A stretch of 64,000 nucleotides of DNA. Origin: Telopea speciosissima. Taxonomy: Eukaryota > Streptophyta > Magnoliopsida > Proteales > Proteaceae. Below, piece by piece: positions 44,232-57,129 of this stretch. Each line of letters begins with the position of its first letter. Within the stretch, counting starts at the first letter, position 1. A model generated the notes under the pieces. That model saw only the letters and a program-made list of their open reading frames with translations, was not told the DNA's origin and did no database searches. The position numbers and the translations under genes were made by a program. The stretch covers positions 9,869,568 to 9,933,567 of the forward strand of contig NC_057925.1 in assembly GCF_018873765.1 (NCBI RefSeq), given 5' to 3'.

Positions 44232-47200
44232 TGTAGGTGCTGCGGACGGAGGGTCGCTGGCGTGCACCTGGGGGGAAATAAGGAAAATGAAAAAATGGGA
44301 GTCGCCACCTAGATTTAGGGTCTAGGACCCATGAACGGTGCCCCTACTTTGCAAAAGGGGCGCTAAATTAACTCCAATGACTCAATGGATGGTCTGCCCC
44401 AGATCTCTGGGTAAGTGTCAAGTTACGGGCTGGGAAGGTGTTAGGCACCCAGCAACCGCCAGGCCGATAGCCGGTCTTCCTAGGCCAAACCTTGTTGTGT
44501 ACTGTTATGTTATACATATTATGCATCTAATTAAACTAATTTTTTTTTTGTGTTTTATTAAGTTAAAAAAACCTAATTCTATGGTAAAAATAAGATTAAC
44601 TGTAAAAAGTGATTAAGACCCTAATCCTATGATTATATCATGAAGAAGGCGTTACCTAGAATACAAACTTACTTAAGAGCTGAAATGATAAAATTATGAA
44701 AATGCCCCTAGAGGGCCAAAATATGTACAAATGCATGAAATCATACTTAAATGCTGAAAATATTAAACATGACTAAAAATTATTAACAACATGCATATGA
44801 ATCAACAGAAACACATAAAATGCTATGGAAATGCAAGGTGGTGAAAATTATCAAAATACCCTTGTTAGAGCAAAAATACAAATATGCATGTAAATGCAAG
44901 CTTATACTTAAAACATGCTTATGAAAGTTAAAACATGCAAATAAAATGACATAAACCTTTCCAGGGCCCTAAACATGATTTGATCACAAAATGACCAAAA
45001 TGCCCCTGAATGGCAAAATGGTAAAAATGTAAGAACATGCACTTTCAAGTAATTTCAAGCATTTGATATGTCATTAAACATCCTAAAATTACTAAAATAT
45101 CAAATAAGGCTACTGGATGGTACATTGGACCCACATTTGGTAAAATTACCAAAATGCCCCTAAGGGCAAGAATGAGCTTTATGCATGGTTATGTCACATG
45201 ATATGCATGTATGCATATGAAAACATCCTAAAACATTCTAAAATAGCATGTTATGCATAAAAGCATCTTTTTCTGATTTTTTTGAGATTTTTCATTTTTT
45301 TGGGTTTTCCACCCACTAAATCACCATTATACCTTGTGGTGAGAAAAGGCATGGATGACATACAAATCAAACTCACACACGGTTAGGGATTGTTCTCTGT
45401 AATATGATGCATTACAGAGGACACTCCATGTCCTTGCCTGTAAAGAAAGTCATAAAATTTTTTTTTTTGTATTTTTGGATGGTAAAAACATGGATTAGAA
45501 CAAATAAAATACAAAATGAATATTAAAAATCCGAATCAAACTAAACCAAAACAGATACATACTAATATAAACATGCTCTTCGCTCTCATGTCAGTGGATA
45601 AACCCGAATCCAACTTTGTGGGCCCCACTCTTGCAAAACCCCAAAATATTCACAAGGGCAAAAGTGTCCTAAAGAACATTAAAAATACCCTTGCATCGTG
45701 GAAGGGCCTAGGCTCAGCTTGGGTAACCTTATTTGACAGTAAATAGTCGCCAGAAACCTCTGAAAGCCGTTCCAAATGTGATTGCTCCGAATGGCAAGAG
45801 TGGTGAGAAAGGGGTATTTGTGGAATTGTATATATCTACGGGAGCATGGTCTCGGTATATGTCTAGCATGAATTGAAAGAGGAAAGAACAGGCTTCACGA
45901 AGGTAATAATATCATGATTTTTCTCTTTCCCCAAACCCTCCAAATGGCCTCCTATTTAAAGGAAAAAATCTGTTCGAGGAAATGACTGAATGAGCCTTGA
46001 CTGAATGAGCCTTGGGATATTAATGAAGGGGACAAGTAAAGGTGTCAAACGGTGCGGTTTTGATTATGCGGTGTGGTTCCGGTTCGGTGCACATTTTGCA
46101 AGGTAGAAATCAAAATCGCACCGGATAAGAATCACCCAAAATCAAAATCGTTTTATATGCGGTGCGGTTTTCACGATTTCTATTCGATTTTTATTATACG
46201 GCTAACAACCGATTTACATGCGGTTTGTCATACCAGTTAACATCTGGTTTCAACTTTGTACCCTTTAATTCTATCATCCATTTCCTTGTTATGTGGGAGA
46301 AATTGTATATTTCATAAACAAATTAGAATATAATTAACAAATCAGAATATCAATAACAAAACCTTATAATTAATACTCAACCTTCCACCTTTGTACCCTT
46401 TAATTCAATTAACCCATTTCATAAACAAATCAGAATATAAGCAATCAACATAGAACCCTATAAAAACTTAACACCAAGCATTAAATAAAAGATCTTGATC
46501 TTGTTGAAAAGATGATTCTATAAGGTTTCCAACACCACCAAAATCAAGCAAACAAAAGAAGTTCTAATCATCAAAATTATCCCCAAGGAAAAATGACTGA
46601 ATAATCGAATATTCTGTAATGTTATGCTTCCAAGCTCTATTCTCAATCTAACAGTCCATAATTAACCATAGACATTCTACAAAGATGCATCCACGTCACT
46701 TTAATTTGCATTCTTTAGCTTCTTCTAAGAGTTTCTACGCAACAAAGATGAGCTTAGATGTTCTCGTCTCCACCCATAAGAAATTTCTGCTCCAGAGATT
46801 CCAACACCTCCCTGTTATGCAAAGTGAATGTAAATTTTTCTTGTTCATTTCTTATGTGTAATAAAAGATAAATGAAGAAATCGTAATTTGGTACCTATAC
46901 TGAACAAGCTAACCCTCACGGGTATTATACATTAGTTATGGACTCTTGGATTCTATTCGGTTCTATTCGGTTTAAAATTGGCGGTTAACCGACGGTTATC
47001 TGGTTCTGAACCGAACCGAACTGAATAGAGAACATGTGAAATCAGAATCGCACCATTTTTTTGCGGTCCGATTCGATTCGATCGTAAACGATCAGTTCCG
47101 ATTTCGGTATTCAGTTTCGGTTTCATTTTGACACCCTTAGGGACAAGAGGCTGATGGGCTGGCTGGGCTTGTGTGTGCCTAGGCCGGTGCAACCTTATCT

Positions 47201-48048
47201 TGGGTCAGGCAAGTGGGCATGGGGCTGTGTGTGGCTCAGCCTAAATGGTGGGGATTTGTCTACTGTCGACAGTTCAGCTGGGCTGGGTCAGACTGGGTTG
47301 ACCCGGTTCGGGTCAACTCAGTCTGCCCCACCTTTTTTTTTAAAACTTATTTTTTATATAAACCTTTTGAAGATTCTATTTTAAAGGTCCACGTTCAAAT
47401 GCTAAAATCTCCAAAACCGAATGACCGATTTTGACGCATCACATATCGCCGCTAAGGTCTCAACACGTACTTTTCATCCGTGTGGCAGATATGGCCGGAT
47501 TTTTCCTAAAAGTGGCATGGATATTGAGGAAAGCACATAAATGGTGTTTCACACCAATCAAGGTCCAAATAATACTGAAATTACATGAAATTTTACGTGT
47601 AAGCACAATATGACCAAATAAAGTTATCCAAATGGTTCTAGGTCACATCGGATGGCTCGAGTACCAAGAACCACGCCAGGGGCAAAACGGTCATTTTTAT
47701 AAAAATTATCTGATTTGGCCAAAACTTTCCGTGAAAGCTTAATATGACCAAATGAGGTCATTCAAAATGTTTCGGACTAAATTGGGTGGTCTAGATACCG
47801 AGAACTGTGCCAGGGGTAAAACGGCCATTTTTACAAAAGGTGGCAAATTTGGGTAAAACTTCAAATGTGGACTTAAAATGGTTAAATAAGGTCATGCTAG
47901 GGGTGTAGGCTCTATTTGGGACAGTTTGGTTACAAAGAGTGGGGTAGGGGTAATTTGGTAATTCTTGTCATTCAGTCATCACACGAGTTACGACCTTGAC
48001 CATCATTGCCAAGACACACTTCCAAGGTGTCAAAATGTGGTGTTTACA
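44232..48048. mobile_element. Solo LTR of a large LTR retrotransposon
   Basis: TG...CA termini (TGTAGGTGCTGCGG and GGTGTTTACA) with a perfect 5-bp duplication GTAAC (44227-44231, 48049-48053) enclose 3.8 kb without coding sequence. Words such as GGAGTCGCCACC and GGAAGGTGTTAGGCACCC recur in long plant LTRs that I link to Tat/Ogre-type Gypsy elements; that assignment is tentative. Within it lies a hAT element (46037-47139), leaving about 2.7 kb of LTR. No internal region or second LTR is present, so it is a solo LTR left by recombination between LTRs. Orientation is not settled. Confidence 0.75.
46037..47139. mobile_element. Non-autonomous hAT-like element, 1.1 kb, inside the solo LTR
   Basis: TAAAGGTGTCAAA at the left and, inverted, TAAGGGTGTCAAA at the right are flanked by a perfect 8-bp repeat GGGACAAG (46029-46036 and 47140-47147). 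The ends are rich in GGTTCGGT/CGGTTTT words. No transposase frame. Confidence 0.85.
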
Positions 48049-48053
48049 GTAAC

Positions 48054-48460
48054 ATGTGCAATGCATGCGTTCGTTCAAAAGGCTATGTTTTTTAAGGTGT
48101 TCTATAAGTTTTCAACAAGAAAAATAGTTTAGATTAATAGCTTAAGCTTTTGGGTTGAACATTTTAATAATTTCTGTTTGTTTTATTTTTCATCAAAAAA
48201 AGAAAAAAAAGAAAAATAGTTCGATAAAAAAACTAAGTCTTTGAATCGCCTTTCGATGAGGGTTAATTTTTGTCATTTCACATGTGTATTCAAAAAGTGT
48301 GCAAAATATTGACTACTTTAGAAGGACATGATCTTAAGTCACTTTTAAATTATTTAAAAATAATTTTTTACCCCTACTTTAAATAATTTTTTAGAATAAA
48401 ACAATAGACAATCAAAAGAGAGTTATATGTTCTAAATACACCATAGAGGAACCATTAGGC
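48054..48460. other. Intergenic, no gene seen
   Basis: AT-rich DNA between the solo LTR and the LINE. No signal recognised. Confidence 0.4.
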
Positions 48461-51400
48461 AGTCCTTGCGAATTCGGCTTGGAAGACGAATTATGAGAAT
48501 GCTGCGGTCTATGTTAAGCCGGCCGTCCAATCTGATCACAATCCCTTGTTAATTGACACTGATGGAGGAAGGTGTAGTGGGCCTCGCCCTTTCAGATTTG
48601 AGGCAGCGTGGATTCGGCACCCTCAATGTAAAGCTGTGATCTATGAAGCTTGGTTTGCACCTCAACCTGGCCCTGCAGCCAATACACTTATTAGGAAACA
48701 AGGGCAATGCGAAACAACGTTGAGGGAGTGGAATAAGAGTACGTTTGGGCATATACAACGCAAAATCGTGGCTTTGAAACAGAAGTTACTTATCATTCAG
48801 AATTAGCCTCACTCGGAGCACAGGCAAATTGAGGAATCCCTGATAGCCACCCAACTAGAAGAAGAGTTGGCACGAGAGGAAATCCTGTGGAAACAGAAAT
48901 CTAGAGTGGATTGGATCTTAGAGGGGGATCGCAACTCTGCGTTTTTTCACTCCATCACTATTCAAAGAAGGCAAAAGAACAAGATTCTAAGGTTGAAGTT
49001 GGACAATGGCACGTGGACACAATTGGTGGAGGAAGTGTATGGGGAATTACTGCACCACTTTAGTGATACGGTCACCTCCAGTGGCATCCAACAGGAGCAT
49101 ATTCATCATGCTCTCTCTTCTGTTCAGACTGTTGTTCCTAATGAAGTTAATACACTGCTTTGTGCCATCCCAACAGAGGAAGAGATTAGTACTGCGGTTC
49201 ATGCTATGGGACCCCTCAAGGCACCCTGCCTAGTTGGATTCCCACTGATATTTTATTAGAAATTTTGGGCTACTACAAAGAGAGAAGTTCAGGATGTTAT
49301 TGTTGATTTCTTTGAATCAGGGGTCATTCATCCATCTCTCAATAGGACCTTTATTTGTCATATCCCTAAAGTTCCTTCGCCTGAACGCGCCGAGCAGTTT
49401 CGCCCAATCAGCCTGGGAGGTGTGGTGATCAAGATTATCTCAAAGATTATGTCCAACTGGCTCAAGGAAACCCTCAAAGGTATCATCTCTCCTGTTCAAT
49501 TGGCCTTTGTGCCGGATCGTCTTATTTCAGATAATATATTCATGGCACATGAACTTTTCCATTACATTAAGCGTAGGAAGAAGGGTCAGAAGAAGTTTAT
49601 TGCAGCCAAATTAGATATGAAAAAAACCTATGATAGGCTTGAATGGCCTTTCATCAAAGCCACGTTGCTCAAATTAGGCTTTTGTGATAGATGGGTTCAT
49701 TTAATAATGCAATGTATCACTTCTGTGTCTTATTCCTTGCTTGTAAATGGTTCTGAAAGAGGGTCCTTTGTGCCTTCACGGGGCATTCGGCAAGGGGACC
49801 CACTTTCCCCTTTTATCTTTATTTTGTGTTTTCAGGTCCTTACCTCAATCATTAACCAAGCTGAAGGAAATCATCTCCTACAAGGCATTCGTGTAAAGAA
49901 CCGGGCTCCATCCATTTCTCATTTGCTGTTCCCCGATGATTGCCTATTATTTTCTGAGGTCAAGCTTGGACATATCACTAAGCTAAAGGACTGTCTGGAG
50001 GAGTATTGTAGAGCAAGCGGGCAGGCTATTAACTTCCACAAATCCAGTCTTACAGTCAGCCCCAACACCCCTAGAAAGTTCAAGTCTTGGTTCTCTCGTA
50101 TATTGAAGATTCCTTATGATAGTGGCCCACCAAGTATTTAGGGCTCCCTCTGAATTTGGAGTCTCTAAAGCTGTGGTTTTTAAAGACTTGACCACAATCA
50201 CATGCAAGAGAATACATGGATGGAAGAACCACTTATTATCGGCTGAAGGACGTGTGACTTTGATCAAATCTGTGGCTTGCTCACTCTCAACATATGCGGC
50301 CTCACACTTCTCTTTGCCCCAGTCCCACCATGAGGCGACTTGCAAAGCTATGGCAAACTGTATTTGGGGTCAGAAACAAGATGAGCATCGGATTCACTGG
50401 GTATCATGGTCACGGATATGTCGGGCTAAGGATCGAGGGGGGCTTGGAATCCGGGATCCGACCCTGCATAATAGGGCACTTCTCTGCAAGGTGGCTTGGC
50501 GACTTTGGCATGATCCTGACTCTCTGTGGGCGACCTTTATGAAAGCTATCTACTTCCCTAGGGTTGATTTCTTATAGGCCTCCAGTGGAAACAACCCTTC
50601 ATGGGCATGGCGAAGCATTCTAGTTGGGCGCGATGTGCTTCAAAAAGGGCTGTTGTGGTAGGTGCAATCAGGGGACAATATTCAGATCTGGCAAGATAAT
50701 TGGATACCATCGGCTCCAGATTTTAAAATTTCACACACGAAACCCCACGGCTGTCTTCTCCAAATGGTTGTAGAGCTTATCGACCCTGAGAACCACTTTT
50801 GGAAGGATGACCTGCTGAACACCTGGTTTCATCATAGTGATGCAACGAACACACAGCGGATTAAGCTCCCTCTCCTCCCACGCGAAGATAAGATGATTTG
50901 GGGGGTGGAATCCAATGGGCGATTTTCCACCAAATCCGCCTATCACCTCCTTCTAAATGACCGTGATCTATGGGTTGTACACAATGGCACATCTTCAAGA
51001 CGTCATGATTGGGAAGATATCCCCCCAAAGGTGTGGAAGAGAATCTGGCAGACCAAGACCATCCCAAACATTAAGAATTTTATGTGGCGTATCTATGCAG
51101 GGGGCCTTGCATCGGGGGAAGGTCTACAACGACGTAACCTCCCAATTGATCCAAATTGTCGCAGGTGTGATGTTGAAGTTCAATCGTGCAGCCATATTTT
51201 CTTTGAATGTCCATTTGCACGAGCTATCTGGTTTGGGAGTAATCTAAACTTCCTTGTTCCTACTGCCCAACCAACCCTTGCGGGACTTCTTCAAGGCTGG
51301 GAAAAGTTTAGCTTTCCATTGAAAGAGCGAGGCAAGGAAGTCCTGTGCCAAGTCGCTTACATCTCTGACATTTATGGAAATCTCGGAATGAACTGTTGTT

Positions 51401-52076
51401 TCAAGGTATCCAGGCTTTTCCTATGGAAGTTCTAAGCAGGGCACAGGGGGCGTCGCAGGAGTTTTGGGATATATCTACTCGGCTGCAGTGTAACCCCCTT
51501 ACACCTACCCACTCCACTCTTCAATCTACAGTGGGGACATGGGAATGCCCTCCTCACGACTATATCAAGATTAACTGTGATGTTGCCTTTTCATCGAAAT
51601 AGGAGGAAGGGGGCTTAGGTTTCATTGCTCGTAACCAGGTTGGAGCCCCGCTGTTTGCTTGCTCTCATCCTATGGACCTCTCCTCTGTGTTGATGGGCGA
51701 AGCTTTGGCAGTCAGAGCTGGAATTCAATGGGCGGCAGCTTCCCAGGTTACTTGGATTATCGTGGAATCAGACACCCTACAACTCATCAATATTCTCTCT
51801 AATCCTACAATTGGGTGCCCACTCCAGGTTCAGCCCATTGTTCAGGATATTGGACTTCTGTCCCCCACGTTTATCAGTTGTATTTTTCGTTTTGTTCTTC
51901 GGGAGGTTAACGGCGTAGCCCACTCCCTAGCCAGGATGGCCTAGTCCGTTGCAAGCCGGACTAGTTGGTCGTGTTCCACCCCTTGGATCCTGAATCTGTG
52001 TAATCAGGACCTCTTGGCTTCAGCTTGCCCCTCTTAATAAATTGATCTTCACAAAAAAAAAAAAAAAAAAAAAAAA
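48461..52076 (+). mobile_element. 5'-truncated L1-type LINE with poly(A) tail
   Basis: Begins inside the endonuclease C-terminus (SDHNPLL near 48535), then linker, reverse transcriptase, zf-RVT and RNase H, ending after an AATAAA word (52035-52040) in an A run at 52053-52076. It is the same lineage as the minus-strand copy at 6408-9595 (shared KSRVDW, DMKKTYDRLEW, RQGDPLSP blocks) but is longer at the 5' side. Target duplications were not identified. It is moderately decayed. Confidence 0.88.
48546..51944 (+). pseudogene. L1 ORF2 remains
   Basis: Pieces in order: linker 48546-48806 and 48867-49259, reverse transcriptase 49422-50141, post-RT 50116-50577, zf-RVT with CRRCD...CSHIFFEC at about 51160-51215 (50662-51435), and RNase H at 51540-51944 (KINCDVAF, VESDTLQLI, REVNGVAHSLARMA). 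The catalytic site reads LLFPDDCLLF, with Pro where the 8.5-kb copy has Ala (ADD). At least four stops and one frame change interrupt it, so it is not active. Confidence 0.85.
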
Positions 52077-52405
52077 GGTATTGAAGGCAATGAGAGTCTC
52101 TCATAGGTCGGGAAGTTTGGATTCTGAATTAAAATTGTAGATATATAAATTGGCAAAAGGTTTTGTGCTCAGCCATGCAAACAACCATTGGATGGGGGAT
52201 AAGGGTCTACCGTGCACCCTCCTCACTCTCATTTGATAGTTGTGAGCATAGTTGTGCTCCATGCACAACCGTGCACAAAACCTCTCCTCATATAAATTAT
52301 AGTACCAAAAAGGAAAAAAAAAAAACATAAATTAAAAACAAAACAATTAGAAAATTGGAACTTTTGACAATTGATGATTATTATCTTTTCCTCTGAGGAA
52401 GCACA

Positions 52406-52962
52406 ATTAGGGGTGCAAGTTTGGCCCTATCGGCTCGAACCCGCCCTGGCTTGCCTTGAGCTCGAACAGGGCCTAGACTGAGATATCTTGGCCCTAAGAG
52501 TGGGTCAGGGCTGAAAAATTTCTAACCCTAAGTTAGGGTCGGGTCAGGACAAGGTTGAGGCCTCGGGCTAAGCCTGGCCCGACCTTGTTTTAAGTTATAC
52601 TATAAAATATATATTGATATAATATATATATTATAAACTTTAAATGTCACCCACATTTATCATATAATATATTATATACGAAGATAATAAGTAAACATTT
52701 TATTATAGTGTTATTTTACCTAAAATTGATAATTTTCTCCCTGGCCCAGTCCAGCCCATGCATCTCCCTTACCCCTCCCCATGATCAGGGCCAATCAGGG
52801 TCACTCCGGCCCAACCCTAAGGGCAGGTCACGATTGGATTTTTCAAACCCTGAGGCAGGGCTGGGTCGGGCCTGGGCCCAACTAAGGGGACTCAGGGTTG
52901 GGCTAGGGTTTTATAAAGCCCAGCCCAACCCGACCCTGTTTCTGCCCTATGCACCCCTTCTT
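52406..52962 (+). mobile_element. GGGTCGGG-rich repeat element, copy A
   Basis: GC-rich flanks on an AT-rich centre (TATATATT at about 52610-52640). The terminal words AGGGGTGCAAG and, inverted, AGGGGTGCATAG are hAT-like. No target duplication found. An inverted copy is at 62206-62722; shared words include GGGCTAAGCCTGGCCCGACC / GGTCGGGCTTAGCCC and AAAATTGATAATTTTCTCCC. Confidence 0.65.
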
Positions 52963-54332
52963 AATGAAAGCCTTACTATCTAATTCATGGGCCTAAATTC
53001 ACATGGGCCTAAGTTCGCATTAATTCAAATACCCAATCAAAAGCCTTTCATTTTATTTGGGATAGTGCCTTTGAAGTTTGAAGTGATAAAACTGAAGCGT
53101 AAACAAGAAACAATCATGTCACATGAAAGAGATAGATACCCTACTAGTTACTTCCCATTTGGTCGGGTCATCACTTAATGTATGCACTAGTGTGCACTGC
53201 ATCATTTAGGCCCTACCTGATAGAGATATTCAATCTGGAATGCAAGACTTTAGGATTAAGTATCAAATTGAGTAAATTTCAAGCTCACTTTGTAATGAAG
53301 GCATCCATTTCAATCATTTTCAATTTATGGTTGCTAATGTTGCTCATCATCACTTCTTGAGTTCAAGATTGGGATTCATGAAAGCAATGTTTAAATCTTG
53401 TAACAGTGGATATATAGTCCCTTATTGTGTTGGAAAGGAAATAACAAAAATAATACAAGATACGAATGGAAATTATAAGCAAATAATCACACAATTGTAC
53501 ACAAAGATTTATGTGATTCAGCAAGATTGTCTACGACAATGGTATGAGAATGAGCTCGTTACAATATCATAGCGTTATTATATAGACATAGTTTACCGAA
53601 ATACTCATTAACCCTAAAAAAAACTTCTCAACTCACAAACTCGTGCGTCGGAATACAAGATATCGTGCTCCCCAATATAAGGTCTGGACTAATTAAATAT
53701 CAAATTTCAAAGCTTAATTCAATTAAATATCTTTCCTTGTATTTGCATGCATCTCCATGAATATCAATTCGCGTGTATGATACTCTGACCACTATTATGC
53801 ACTCTCTTATAAATTTAAATATTAAAAACTTTATTTTATTAAATGACAAACTTGAAACTAGCTAAACATGTTGAGTAAGGGACCTAAGGATCAACTTAAA
53901 ATCTATTTTTTAATTAAAAAAAGTTGAAAAAAAAGAAGAATAAGTATTTAGAGGAAAAGACAGATAGATAACAAGTCAACAACTCACAACTATAGGTTGT
54001 ACTTTAAAGAATAAAATTTGGAGAAGGTAGTAATGAATCCACTTTCCTAGTTTTCTATATTTAGACAAATATTTAAAAAAAGAATAAGATAAAGATTAAA
54101 CATGTTTAAGAGTCAAAGAAGTAAGTTAGCATTTTCTAATTCTAATCCGGAAAATGAATCACATGCATGTTCCAACGATTTTTTTTTGGCAGAACTCCTT
54201 GCCATGACAAGGCCTTTGCAAATCCAATCAAGATTTGAATTGTATATTCAACTGTTCAAATATCATGAATTCAAGAATTGAGAGTTTCATTAGAAAGGAT
54301 TAGGTAACAACTAGGGGTGTGTGTTTGGAAGG
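52963..54332. other. Intergenic, no gene seen
   Basis: No supported gene; frames are short and unlike known proteins. AT-rich from about 53,800. Confidence 0.4.
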
Positions 54333-54449
54333 CATAGTTGTCAAGGCACTTAGACGAATCAAGGTGATCGAGGGGGTAAAAAAAGCAAGGCAACATTAAC
54401 AAGGCGACAAGGTGACACCGGAAAATAAGGCGACGCCTTGACAACTATG
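54333..54449. mobile_element. hAT-type MITE, CATAGTTGTCA family, short copy
   Basis: Ends CATAGTTGTCAAGGC and, inverted, CATAGTTGTCAAGGCGTCGC. The 8-bp flanks TTGGAAGG / TTGGGAGG (54325-54332, 54450-54457) differ by one base. Same family as 32973-33461 but only 117 bp. Confidence 0.8.
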
Positions 54450-54499
54450 TTGGGAGGAGAATGGTTCAAGGTTCATTGGTTTTAGTTTTACCTCCCTAT

Positions 54500-54764
54500 C
54501 AGGGTTCTAGTAATCGGGAATTGGATTGGGATCAGTCTTGGCTAATATCAATCTGATACCAATTTTGATCGCCCTGAATTGGGTCTGATTGGATCGGACA
54601 AAATTACATATGCTTTTTAATAAAATTTGATTTTTATTATCTTTTTATCTTTGGGTCATACCAATAGATTGGTATTAGATCGGCTAAGAATCAAGATCGC
54701 CCTCGTCCAATACCGATCTGATCAAGGTGATTCTGTTGATCCGAGATCGATTCCTTGAACCATG
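54500..54764. mobile_element. Non-autonomous hAT-like element, CATGGTTC family, copy 2
   Basis: CAGGGTTCTAGTAATCGG at the left and, inverted, CATGGTTCAAGGAATCG at the right, with a perfect 8-bp repeat CTCCCTAT (54492-54499, 54765-54772); the following CA also matches. Rich in GATCGG words like 2816-3215. Confidence 0.75.
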
Positions 54765-56308
54765 CTCCCTATCACTCAGTTTCACCTAAAAAAAATACCA
54801 ACTTCTTGTTTTTCATTGAAGTGACATGGTTTTGCTGCTTATGTAAAAACTTCAGTTTGTCACTCTAGAGGTGGGCTTGGTGATGATGATGAGTAGGTGT
54901 TTAAAATGGGGTGAGACATATTTTTATAGTTTTGGAAGTCTCCCATGACCTTAGTTGATGTCTGGAATCATTACAAGAAATTTAAGCAGATGATGGCCTA
55001 AGAAATGAATTAAAATTCATGATTTAATGATTATCTGTCAGGACTAAAAAAAAAAAATGTTTTTAAATGTTTTAGTTTGGTAATTATTTTACAAAAGATT
55101 CTATCTTTATCCCTGTGTCCTGTGGGACTCACTAGTCACTACCCAAATAATTTTCAACTATAATGATTTCTAATTTTCACTCCATTACAATATATTTGGA
55201 ATAAATTTCAAATAAATTTGATTTATGAACAAAATGGTAAGGGTGTAAATCGGTCCAGAATCGGGTATTCAGTTCAGTTTCGATTTAATTCTAAAGAGTA
55301 TTAGTGTGATTCAGATCCAGACCAAGTCTCGCCTCAGTTATGATCTAACACGAACCCAATCTTATGATTGATTGGACAATGAAAGCAATCTTATGATCTC
55401 ACACGAACCCAATCTTAGGGAAATGAAGGTCTAATTCAGTTAGGTGCACTGAGGGGCCTAACACCTTCACTGCCCTAGTCTAAATTCTTGAGGGACAAGA
55501 GGAATAGGTCAATTAGATATTAGGAGGAATATGAGTTAGAGGTAAACACCTCAGAAGTGAGCTCATAAAGCTTTGAACTTCGAGGAAGAGATGCCACTCC
55601 CTTGTCACATCCTTTTCTCAACAATTTTTTTTTCTTCTTTTGTATTCGTGACTTGCAAACAAAATTGGTAGGTGGAGACAACTATTTTTGCACATGAAAG
55701 AGTGATATGATTTATCCTCTCACTACTCTCTTGTATGTCCATGCATTGTCATAGTCTCAAGCACCTTCTTACCAAAAAAACAAAAAATCAAAAAAAAATA
55801 AATCTCAAGTACCCTCTTGATAATTTTATTTCATTAAGTAAACTGTTTTGTCACTTGATTAACTCTAGTTTAGGTGAAACTTGACATGTACATAAGAGAA
55901 CTTGAAATCTACTTGTCCTTAAAATTTTAGCCTCGATCCCAATTTTAGGCAATCTCGAACAGTATAACTGGATTTTGGGGGTCATTTTTTGATTGAGTCT
56001 CAGGTTTTCTTTACTGATTTAATCTAATTCTAGCCATAGTTGGAGAACAAAGTTTTTTGACTCGATTCATCATTTTCAAAACCATGTGAGTTGGATGAGT
56101 GAAACTTGGTCAGGGTGAATCAATTTTTTTTTCTTACTTATTTAATATCTTCATTTTTCTCTTTCTTCGGCTGAAGAGGCATTGAGGCTATGATTGCACA
56201 TAGATGAGAAAAAAAAAGGTTAATATTGAAGGCAACAAACAAAAATTCTAGGGTTTTGTTTAGTTCTAAACCGATAGTCTATGAATAGTATGTGGCTTAC
56301 TAAAAAAA
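54765..56308. other. Intergenic, no gene seen
   Basis: AT-rich DNA. A hAT-like terminus AGGGTGTAAATCGGTCCAG occurs near 55237 with no visible partner. No gene supported. Confidence 0.4.
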
Positions 56309-56488
56309 GGAAAGTAATTTTCTGTCCAGGATTGTGGCCTACGCCAGCACTCTCATGTGTCTATCTCTCTCCTCCTCAAAACAAGGGGGTAGAGGTGTCT
56401 TTGAGGTGTCTTTACAAATGGAGAGGAGAGAGATAGACTCATGGGAGTGCTGGCATAGGCCACACTCTCAGACAAAAAACTTTCTCCC
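56309..56488. mobile_element. Palindromic MITE, 180 bp
   Basis: Arms with GTGGCCTACGCCAGCACTC and, inverted, GTGGCCTATGCCAGCACTC, then TCTATCTCTCTCC in both, form a long hairpin. Flanks are only weakly alike, so the target duplication is unproven. Confidence 0.6.
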
Positions 56489-56585
56489 ATAAAAACAACC
56501 AGACTTGGGTAAAAACACCAAGTCAATAAAAACTCCTGGTATGGTCATTTCGTAAATGTGTGCAAGTTTTCAACCATGAACTAGC

Positions 56586-57129
56586 TAGGGTTGTCAACCG
56601 GTCGGTCCGGGCAGGTTTCAGACAGGCTTAATCGATCCCCCACTTTAAGATCTTACAACGTGACAAACATGTTTAAATAATCGGCCCTTATAAGCTAGAC
56701 ATGATCCCATTTATAACGGTTGATCAGGTACTAGTCTTTAATTGAGCTACCAGTAACAGGCTTAACATGCATTAAACGGGCTACTAGGCCATTTATCTCT
56801 AAACAGGCTATAAACGGCTTATTAATTAAATGCTTAAGCGGGCTCTTACAAATCAGGCTTAATCGAGCTCTTTGGCGGTCGATATTGATAGGGTGCCCGT
56901 CGGATAGGACCCTTGCCCCACGAATGATCATGGTTCAAGGAATTGGTCTCGGAGCAGCAGAATCGCCCGGATTGGATCCGTAGCAGCCGAGGACGATTCC
57001 GTTTCCGTTTCTTGGCAGATTCGATACCGATATTCTGGTACGACCTAAGGGTAAAAAGGTAATAAAAACTTATTTGTATTAGCAGATTCGATCCGATCTA
57101 GTGGTGCGACGTGGAATCGACACCCCTAA
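56586..57129. mobile_element. Possible hAT-like composite repeat
   Basis: TAGGGTTGTCAACCGG on the left and, inverted, TTAGGGGTGTCGATTCC on the right suggest hAT-like ends. A CATGGTTCAAGGAATTGG terminus of the other family sits inside at about 56928, so two elements may be joined here. No target duplication seen. Confidence 0.35.

Noticed and set aside
44232..48048. Long non-coding RNA gene
   Set aside because: TG...CA ends with a GTAAC duplication show a solo LTR instead.
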